Positions 34,733-40,005 of a stretch of DNA of 40,005 bases are shown one piece after another. Under the pieces are notes generated by a model. It made no database searches and was not told the DNA's origin. It worked only from the letters and a program-made list of their open reading frames with translations. The position numbers and the translations under genes were made by a program. Source of the DNA: an uncultured Collinsella sp. (GTDB taxonomy: Bacteria; Actinomycetota; Coriobacteriia; Coriobacteriales; Coriobacteriaceae). Every line of letters begins with the position of its first letter. Position 1 is the stretch's first letter. The DNA lies in assembly GCA_902494625.1 (NCBI GenBank), contig CABUUB010000010.1:1-40005 (forward strand), read 5' to 3'.

Positions 34733-35812
34733 ATGGCGGCGATGGTCCATTTGTCCGATGTGGTGGTGATGGAAGTGTCTAATACCGTTTTCAAACACAA
34801 GCATGCAACACGTAACACCTTGGCGCGGAATAGGATGCTTGCCAGGCTCACGAAGGCGGCTGAACAAGGCGTGCTGCTTGTGACACACGACAATGCCGAG
34901 CTCATGTGGTTGCGGCGTCATGTGGAAACCGATGATATCGCGGAGCCCGAGCCGTATCTGTTCTGCTTTCAACATGATTGGGATGCGTTGACGCCGACGG
35001 AGCGAGCACTACGTACCATCAGAGGGCTTGCGGAGTTTCATCCCGATTGGGCGTTTTGGGGTTATGACGCGGCGCTTTTGTGGGGTCTGGAGGTGCCGAA
35101 TGATCTGCTCGGGCCGCGATTTCTTGTTAAGACAGGTTGCTCGGTGCCGCTGAGTGCAGGATGCCGACTGTTGCGTCCGCAGGCGGCGGGTGCGCTTGAA
35201 CAAGTCGCCGGCGTGCGGGTGACGCCGTTTTGGCGCACGGTAGAGGATTGCCTGCTGCGCGCGCCGTTTTCGTATGGCCTGGCGATTGCCGATTCTGCAT
35301 TGCGAGCAAAGGGCGTATCGCGCGATGACTTTTGTGAGCGGCTTCGTATGGATTGTGAAGGCAAGCGCGGGTATCGCAGGGCACGGGTGATCGCGTCGTA
35401 TGCGGACGGGCTGTCCGAAAACGGCGGCGAGTCTCGTTTTCGGGCGTTCTTTATTGCGTACGGCTTTCCGGTTCCGGAGCTGCAGGTGGAGTTTCGTGAT
35501 CCGCTCGATCCGAGCCAAGTGTTTCGCGTTGATTATTTTTGGAGGCTCGAGGACGGAACGTGTGTGATTGGCGAGCTGGACGGAAAGGGGAAGTATGCCT
35601 TGCAGAACGACGAGGGTCGGGAGTCGATCGACCCATTCGTGGCAGAACGTCAGCGGGAGTCCCATCTGACAATGCTCGGACACAAGGTGCTTCGGTTTAC
35701 GTTTGATGAGCTCAAGAATCCGGGGAAGCTGGTTGAGAAGATGAGGCTGGCGGGTATTCCGCGACGGGCCGATTTGGCTGAGGAATGGAGACGGCAGTGG
35801 TATGGGTGCTGA
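34733..35812 (+). CDS. DUF559/AbiEi-like protein with PD-(D/E)XK-type C-terminal domain
   Basis: This protein (359 residues if the ATG at 34733 is used) resembles the actinobacterial proteins annotated as type IV toxin-antitoxin AbiEi-like or DUF559. The middle part (about 75-110) has the LTPTERALRTIRGLAEFHPDWAF pattern. The C-terminal domain (about 250-345) shows D267 in FRVDYFW, then E281-L-D283-G-K285, consistent with a restriction-like nuclease fold. The start is uncertain: ATGs at 34733, 34742 and 34769 all lack a ribosome site, and the upstream bases belong to a repeat unit. No AbiEii-type toxin gene is adjacent. The base composition looks more A+T-rich by eye than its neighbours, suggesting transfer. 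It is bracketed by repeat clusters C and D. Confidence 0.7.
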   Translation: MAAMVHLSDVVVMEVSNTVFKHKHATRNTLARNRMLARLTKAAEQGVLLVTHDNAELMWLRRHVETDDIAEPEPYLFCFQHDWDALTPTERALRTIRGLAEFHPDWAFWGYDAALLWGLEVPNDLLGPRFLVKTGCSVPLSAGCRLLRPQAAGALEQVAGVRVTPFWRTVEDCLLRAPFSYGLAIADSALRAKGVSRDDFCERLRMDCEGKRGYRRARVIASYADGLSENGGESRFRAFFIAYGFPVPELQVEFRDPLDPSQVFRVDYFWRLEDGTCVIGELDGKGKYALQNDEGRESIDPFVAERQRESHLTMLGHKVLRFTFDELKNPGKLVEKMRLAGIPRRADLAEEWRRQWYGC

Positions 35813-35854
35813 GGGGTGCAACTGACGCGGATGTGGTTGTTCCTGCCGAGTTTG

Positions 35855-36069
35855 TCTCGATCTGTAACAGCAAGGGGCCGTTTGGCCTCGTAACTGTTAC
35901 AGATTGAGACGGAAGGTTGGCGCCTGCTGAAAGGTCTCAATCTGTAACATCTAGAGGCCGAAAACCTGTCTACCTGTTACAGATTTAGACGTTTGACGAC
36001 AGGGCTGGAGAATATCTCAATCTGTAACATCAGACGGCCAAAACCCGGTCTAACTGTTACAGATCGAGA
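35855..36069. repeat. Alternating inverted-repeat array, cluster D (3 units)
   Basis: Half-sites start at 35855, 35895, 35935, 35975, 36015 and 36055, alternating in orientation at exact 40-bp steps. The inner 25-nt segments of the second and third units share CNGNCGGCC and AAAACC-type words with cluster A and B units, so they are copies, not unrelated spacers. The cluster occupies most of the 407-bp gap after the DUF559-like gene. Confidence 0.95.
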
Positions 36070-36219
36070 CATTTCCCGGATGTCGCTGGGGTGGGACTGC
36101 AACGCATTCCGTTTCCCGCATCTCCTCCTTTCTCCGTTAGCCGATATGTCCGCAGCAATTCTGCCGCGCTGGGTGATAATGGACAAATGTTCAAGTTAAT
36201 CGTGAGGGAGGAGCTCGAT

Positions 36220-37590
36220 ATGGCGACTGCCGATCGTCCCACGTTGTTTATCAATGCGACCGTCTTGGATGGCTCGGAGCATATGGAGCCGCAGCCCGAT
36301 ATGGCCGTGGCCGTTGAGCGCGGTGTCATCACCTGGATGGGACCGAGCGCCGTGGCGCAAGCACCTGCAGGTGCCGAGGTCATCGACCTGGCAGGTGCGT
36401 ATCTCATGCCGGGTCTCATCAATATGCACGTGCATCTGTGCGGTTCGGGCAAACCGGTCTCGGCGGGAGATGCCGGCGCGCTGATGAAGAAGCTCGACAA
36501 TCCCGTGGGCCGCGCCATCGTGCGCCATATCCTCAAGGGCAGCGCTCAGCAGCAGCTGGCAAGCGGCGTGACCACGGTGCGCGGTGCAGGCGACCCGCTG
36601 TTTGCCGACATCGCCGTGCGCGATGCCATCGATGCCGGTAAGTATCAGGGTCCGCGTCCGGTGGCACCGGGTACGGGCGTCACGGTGCCGGATGGCCACG
36701 GCGCGGGCTTGTTCGCCCAGGTTGCCAGCAGCCCTGCCGAGGCCGCCGAACAGGTGCGCGATCTGTATGCGCGCGGTGCCGATGTCATCAAGTTGTTCGT
36801 GACGGGTGGCGTGTTCGATGCGACCGAAGTAGGCGAGCCAGGCGTGCTGCGCATGCCGGTCGAGGTTGCCGCTGCGGCATGCAAGGCGGCGCACGAGGTT
36901 GGCCTTCCGGTCATGGCTCATGTCGAGAGCACCGAGGGTGTGAAGGCTGCGCTTGAGGCCGGCGTTGACACGATTGAGCACGGCGCTCCGCTGACGCCTG
37001 AGATTCTGGAGCTGTACCGCGGCGCCGCGGGAACACAGCTCGAGGGACGCGCGCCGAGCGTGACCTGCACGATTAGTCCGGCGCTGCCGTTTGTGTTGCT
37101 CGATCCGGAAAAGACCCATTCGACCGACACGCAAAAGAAGAACGGTGACATTGTGTGCTCGGGCATTATCGAGAGTGCCCGTGCCGCACTGGATGCAGAC
37201 GTTAAGGTGGGCCTGGGCACGGACTCGAGCTGCCCGTTCGTGACACAGTACGACATGTGGCGTGAGGTGGTCTATTTTGCCAAGTACGTGGGCGTGAGCA
37301 ATGCCTTTGCACTGCACACGGCTACGCAGGTCAATGCCGAGCTGCTGGGGCTGGGCGGCGAGACTGGTACGATCGAGTGCGGCAAGGCCGCCGATATCCT
37401 GGTGACGCGCAAGAATCCGCTCGATGACCTATGCGCTCTGCGTGAGCCGATGCATGTGATGTGCCGTGGCGATCTGGTGCGCAAGCTCAAGGTGAAGCGC
37501 ATTCCCGAGGTGGACGCCGAGCTCGACGCGATTATGGCCATGCCGGCAGAAGCCCTGGCAGAGGAGCTCGCTCGCGATGGCGTAGCGTAG
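36220..37590 (+). CDS. Metal-dependent amidohydrolase
   Basis: The 456-residue protein belongs to the amidohydrolase superfamily, near the imidazolonepropionase and Xaa-Pro dipeptidase-like branch. Metal ligands are visible: H70-V-H72 after the first strand, the bridging lysine K191 (VIKLFVTGG), H234 (MAHVES), H254 (EHGAP) and D335 (GLGTDSSCP). Small beta domains flank the barrel (VLDGSEHMEPQPDMAVAVERGVI at the start; KAADILVTRKNPLDDL near the end). The substrate cannot be read from the sequence and the neighbours give no pathway. The ATG at 36220 has GGGAGG about eight bases before it. No signal peptide, so it should be cytosolic. Confidence 0.88.
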   Translation: MATADRPTLFINATVLDGSEHMEPQPDMAVAVERGVITWMGPSAVAQAPAGAEVIDLAGAYLMPGLINMHVHLCGSGKPVSAGDAGALMKKLDNPVGRAIVRHILKGSAQQQLASGVTTVRGAGDPLFADIAVRDAIDAGKYQGPRPVAPGTGVTVPDGHGAGLFAQVASSPAEAAEQVRDLYARGADVIKLFVTGGVFDATEVGEPGVLRMPVEVAAAACKAAHEVGLPVMAHVESTEGVKAALEAGVDTIEHGAPLTPEILELYRGAAGTQLEGRAPSVTCTISPALPFVLLDPEKTHSTDTQKKNGDIVCSGIIESARAALDADVKVGLGTDSSCPFVTQYDMWREVVYFAKYVGVSNAFALHTATQVNAELLGLGGETGTIECGKAADILVTRKNPLDDLCALREPMHVMCRGDLVRKLKVKRIPEVDAELDAIMAMPAEALAEELARDGVA

Positions 37591-37640
37591 GCGCTGGTGT
37601 GACGGGGCAACAGCTTTATCGAATGATGTCGCCCCATGCA

Positions 37641-37676
37641 AAAAGCCGGGGTCTCAACACGAGGCCTCGGCTTTTA
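37641..37676. terminator. Bidirectional terminator between convergent genes
   Basis: AAAAGCCGGGG pairs with CCTCGGCTTTT (37641-37651 with 37665-37675, one G-U pair), with A-run and T-run on opposite sides. It lies between the amidohydrolase and the convergent membrane protein gene. Confidence 0.88.
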
Positions 37677-37696
37677 GTATTCCTATGGTGTAGCTG

Positions 37697-38170
37697 CTAG
37701 GAGCGCGTTTCCATCTTAGCGTGGCACTTGGGGCAGGTGACGCGGATTTTGCCCTTGCCCTTGGGGACGGACAGCATCTGGCCGCAGTTGGGGCACTTGA
37801 GGTAGGCCGTGGTCTTGCGGCCCTTCCACATCTTCTTTGCCGTGCGCTTGGCACGCTCAAAGTCTTCCTTGCTCGTTCCAGCTGCGCGCGAGGTGCTGGC
37901 CGCTGCGGTTCCACCGCCCAGGCTGGCGACGAACTTGCCCAGGCAGGGGACGTTGGCAGTCGCGGCAACGAAGGCATCATTTTCCTTGCGGCGGGCGTCG
38001 ATGTTTTTGGACAGGCCACGCAGCACGCCGAGTACGATTACGGTGATGGCGATCCAGCTGAGCCACTGGATACGGGCCATCGATCCGACCATCGCGAAAA
38101 TAATTCCTATGAAGCCCAGCACGATGGTGAGTTCGTCGGCGCCGTTGCGACCCTTCATAAAGTCATTCAT
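37697..38170 (-). CDS. Small membrane protein with C-terminal zinc ribbon
   Basis: The 157-residue protein has two membrane segments (about 15-33 and 36-55), a basic linker with FERAKRTAKKMWKGRK, and a C-terminal zinc ribbon with C126, C129, C146 and C149 (CPNC...CPKC). The start at 38170 (MNDFMKGRNG) has AAAGG eight bases upstream; the frame continues upstream without a better start. The layout, ribbon and linker facing the cytosol, recalls many small Coriobacteriia proteins of unknown function. Convergent with the amidohydrolase. Confidence 0.8.
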   Translation of the reverse strand: MNDFMKGRNGADELTIVLGFIGIIFAMVGSMARIQWLSWIAITVIVLGVLRGLSKNIDARRKENDAFVAATANVPCLGKFVASLGGGTAAASTSRAAGTSKEDFERAKRTAKKMWKGRKTTAYLKCPNCGQMLSVPKGKGKIRVTCPKCHAKMETRS

Positions 38171-38216
38171 GCGAATTGCCTTTCGTTCGATATGCTGCAC
38201 GCCTTTATACCCCTTT

Positions 38217-38285
38217 TGGTGCATTGGGGACGGGTTAATCTGCACCAAGGTGGTGCAAACGTACCTGTCCCCCCCTGCCCCAATT
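38217..38285. repeat. Palindrome related to the 903-969 element
   Basis: TGCACCA/TGGTGCA (38242-38248 with 38252-38258) is nested in GGGGACGGGT/ACCTGTCCCC (38227-38236 with 38264-38273, one G-U pair) and ATTGGGG/CCCCAAT further out. It shares TTGGTGCA and GGGGACGGGTT with 903-969. It runs into the csoR stop codon, so it may also serve as the csoR terminator. Confidence 0.75.
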
Positions 38286-38556
38286 ACTTGGCGAGCTTGT
38301 CGACGACGCGTTCGATCTCGGCGAGCTTGGCGGCTTTGAGCTCCTCGTCGCCCGATTCGATGGCCGAGGCGACGCAGCCCTCGATGTGTGCCTTCAACAC
38401 ATCGGCGTTAATGCGCGCGATGAGCGCCTGCGTGGCCATGAGCTGCGTGGAGATGTCGACGCAGTAACGGTCCTCCTCCACCATTCGCAGGATGCCGTCG
38501 ATTTGCCCGCGTGCCGTCTTGAGCATGCGGGTCACCGATTTGTGGTCTGCCATCAT
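38284..38556 (-). CDS. csoR: CsoR-type copper-sensing repressor
   Basis: CsoR is an all-helical repressor that releases DNA on binding Cu(I). The 90-residue protein has the C-H-C copper ligands C32, H57 and C61 at the family spacing, plus conserved ARGQIDGILRMVEEDRYC. The Cys-His-Cys set separates it from FrmR and RcnR, which use other ligands. The ATG at 38556 is followed directly by another ATG; GAGGA lies seven to eight bases before the first. It is downstream of copA and copZ on the same strand and probably represses them, although the copA promoter is outside the window. Confidence 0.93.
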   Translation of the reverse strand: MMADHKSVTRMLKTARGQIDGILRMVEEDRYCVDISTQLMATQALIARINADVLKAHIEGCVASAIESGDEELKAAKLAEIERVVDKLAK

Positions 38557-38598
38557 GGCGGGTCCTCGTTTCTGGTCGATCTTCCGGATGCTCCCGTC

Positions 38599-38665
38599 AG
38601 TTGCGGTGAAATAGTTCTTGTTTGCAGGTTTGAAGCGCTAAAACAGGAACTATTTCACCGCAACT
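38599..38665. repeat. 67-bp hairpin repeat family, copy 3
   Basis: Same length, loop size and outer 15 bases as the copies at 9599 and 23413. The inner stem differs: ATAGTTCTTG against CAGGAACTAT here, where copy 1 has ATAGGGACTG against CAGTCCCTAT. Both sides changed together, so pairing is kept. It lies between csoR and copZ. Confidence 0.9.
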
Positions 38666-38691
38666 TCTGAGGATTGAGTAGGCAGCGTCTG

Positions 38692-38913
38692 CTACGCAGC
38701 GGTCACAGACAGGGCGTGGAACTTCTCGCCCGCGCCCTCGACGGCGGCGGCGAGCTGCTCGGCGGTCACGGTGTCGGCGCACTCCACCTGGACGGTCTGA
38801 GTCTCGTGATCGGCGTCGGCATCGGTCACGCCTGCTACGCTGAGCAGCGCGGTCTCGACAGTAGCGTCGCAGTGGCCGCACATGAGGCCGGAAGTCTTGA
38901 TTGTGTATCGCAT
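38692..38913 (-). CDS. copZ: Copper chaperone, heavy-metal-associated domain protein
   Basis: The 73-residue protein is a single heavy-metal-associated domain that carries Cu(I) to the copper ATPase. The metal-binding motif is M11-C12-G-H-C15, and the length is that of stand-alone CopZ. The histidine between the cysteines is a known variation that can tune copper binding. AAGGAG precedes the ATG at 38913. It lies 152 bp downstream of copA. Confidence 0.92.
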   Translation of the reverse strand: MRYTIKTSGLMCGHCDATVETALLSVAGVTDADADHETQTVQVECADTVTAEQLAAAVEGAGEKFHALSVTAA

Positions 38914-38986
38914 GGGTGTACTCCTTATCGACTGAGATTATCTGACAGTTTAGTCGTGAACAGCGTCATCTTAAAGGTGCGCTGAG

Positions 38987-39064
38987 GTGCCCGAGATTGC
39001 CCCGAAAGAGGAGCGAAGCATACTTGGGTACGCGAGCGACGGTTTGAGGGGCAAGGTCGGGTGC
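38987..39064. repeat. Imperfect inverted repeat at the 3' end of copA
   Basis: Arms 38987-39003 and 39048-39064 match at 13 of 17 positions when folded, both with TTGCCCC/GGGGCAA. The centre contains GAGCGAAGCATACTTGGG, which folds weakly. It touches the copA stop codon, so it may be a terminator or a further repeat family. Confidence 0.5.
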
Positions 39065-39065
39065 A

Positions 39066-40005
39066 TCAATGCGCCGTCTTAGGCTTAAAGGATTTCAGGC
39101 GCAGAGCATTGGACACAACGCAGACACTCGACAGGCTCATGGCCGCGGCGCCAAACATCGGCGAGAGCTGCCATCCGGTGAGCGGGAAGAACACGCCCGC
39201 GGCCAGCGGAATGCCGATGCCGTTGTAGAACAGCGCCCAGAACAGGTCCTGCTTGATGTTGCGAATCGTGGCGCGCGAAAGCTCGATGGCCCGCGCAACG
39301 TCCATGAGGTCACTGCGCATGAGCACCACGTCGGCACCCTCCTTGGCGATATCGGCGCCGGTGCCGATGGCAAGGCCCACATCGGCGCGCGCCAGGGCGG
39401 GGGAGTCATTGATGCCGTCGCCCACCATGGCGACCTCGAGGCCCGCATCCTGCAGTTCGCGCACGTGGCGTTCCTTGTCGGCGGGAAGAACGTCGGCGAT
39501 AACCTGCTCGCTGGTAAGTCCCACGCGGCGGGCGATGGCCTCGGCCGTCACGCGGTTGTCGCCGGTGAGCATACGCACGTCGACGCCGAGCGAGCGCAGC
39601 GCGGTAACGGCCTCGGCACTTGTCTCCTTAACCTCGTCGGCCACGGCGACGATACCGGCAAGCTCACCGTTTTTGGCAAAGAACAGCGGCGTCTTGCCCT
39701 CGGCGGCAAATCGCTCCGCAAGTCCTGCGGGCACGGTGATACCCAGCTCGCTCATCAGACGAACGTTGCCGGCGGCGATGGCGTTTTGCCCCTCTCGTGC
39801 CGTGACGCCGCGACCGGGCACGGCGGCAAAGTCCTCGACCATGCGTGCGACGATTCCGCGCGTCTCGCACTCGGCCATAATCGCCTCGGCCAGTGGGTGT
39901 TCGCTCTGGCGTTCCAGCGCGGCGGCCAGCTTGAGCAGCGCCTTTTCGCTCATGGCGGGCGAGCCGTCGGCGCGCGTGGCTACCACGATATCGGTCACGG
40001 CAGGC
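39066..40005 (-). CDS. copA: Copper-exporting P-type ATPase, C-terminal part (truncated by window edge)
   Basis: About 313 codons of a heavy-metal P1B-type ATPase are present. The frame is open through the right edge, where it reads PAVTDIVV, the segment just after the phosphorylated DKTGT motif; the phosphorylation site and metal-binding membrane helices lie outside. Visible parts are SEHPLAEAI (the HP motif of the nucleotide domain), MLTGDNRVTAEAIA, GDGINDSPALARAD, and the last two membrane helices with FYNGIGIPLAAGVFFP and MSLSSVCVVSNALRL. The MSxSS in the last helix is typical of Cu+ pumps. Neighbours csoR and copZ support copper. Confidence 0.93.
   Translation of the reverse strand, partial: PAVTDIVVATRADGSPAMSEKALLKLAAALERQSEHPLAEAIMAECETRGIVARMVEDFAAVPGRGVTAREGQNAIAAGNVRLMSELGITVPAGLAERFAAEGKTPLFFAKNGELAGIVAVADEVKETSAEAVTALRSLGVDVRMLTGDNRVTAEAIARRVGLTSEQVIADVLPADKERHVRELQDAGLEVAMVGDGINDSPALARADVGLAIGTGADIAKEGADVVLMRSDLMDVARAIELSRATIRNIKQDLFWALFYNGIGIPLAAGVFFPLTGWQLSPMFGAAAMSLSSVCVVSNALRLKSFKPKTAH

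Noticed and set aside
34733..35812. Complete type IV (AbiE) toxin-antitoxin pair
   Set aside because: No nucleotidyltransferase-type toxin gene lies on either side; the neighbours are an unknown protein and an amidohydrolase.

Overview
The window looks like chromosomal DNA of a high-G+C actinobacterium of class Coriobacteriia, probably Collinsella or a close relative. That is an inference from gene content, an actinobacterial-type RF2, a split transketolase and codon use; no rRNA marker is present. Most of the 40 kb is ordinary core genome: about 30 genes, mostly on the + strand, plus two tRNAs.

Layout. 1-900: ribosomal protein L31 with a structured leader. 1171-5126: secA and prfB overlapping by one base. 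5257-8128: a YitT-type membrane protein and a transketolase split into two genes. 8239-9507 (-): a membrane-anchored zinc-ribbon protein. 9919-12046: ftsE (long N-terminal extension) and ftsX. 12240-15845: an RNase R-family exonuclease, a lone serine recombinase and a VanZ-like protein. 16043-20486: a MurNAc salvage cluster (RpiR-type regulator, murQ, murP, mupG). 20579-21483: an Spx/ArsC-like protein and a small (-) protein. 21760-21923: tRNA-Gln(CUG) and tRNA-Glu(CUC). 22023-24343: a TPR protein overlapping smpB, a flavin reductase and a very small rubredoxin too short for usual ORF cut-offs. 24654-26759 (-): mntH and gpmA. 27299-33486: gltB and gltD. 33911-35812: a hypothetical protein and a DUF559/AbiEi-like protein. 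36220-37590: an amidohydrolase. 37697-40005 (-): a small membrane zinc-ribbon protein and a copper operon (copA, copZ, csoR), with copA cut by the window edge.

Working together. murP imports and phosphorylates MurNAc-type sugars, MupG would split 6-phosphorylated muropeptide sugars, MurQ removes the lactyl ether, and the RpiR protein probably senses MurNAc-6P. gltBD makes glutamate. The copper genes form a sensor, chaperone and exporter set. secA, ftsEX, smpB, prfB and rnr are housekeeping genes.

The striking part lies between the genes. The intergenic DNA carries at least six unrelated families of short inverted repeats. The most unusual is an 80-bp tandem unit: a 15-nt half-site, consensus TCTCAATCTGTAACA, alternates orientation exactly every 40 bp. 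Eighteen half-sites in four clusters (24491, 26899, 34660 and 35855 onward) obey this spacing without exception. Two clusters bracket the single PD-(D/E)XK/DUF559-like gene at 34733-35812. A second family is a 67-bp hairpin of constant length with compensatory stem changes (9599, 23413, 38599). I know of no described element matching these; that is absence of recognition, not proof of novelty.
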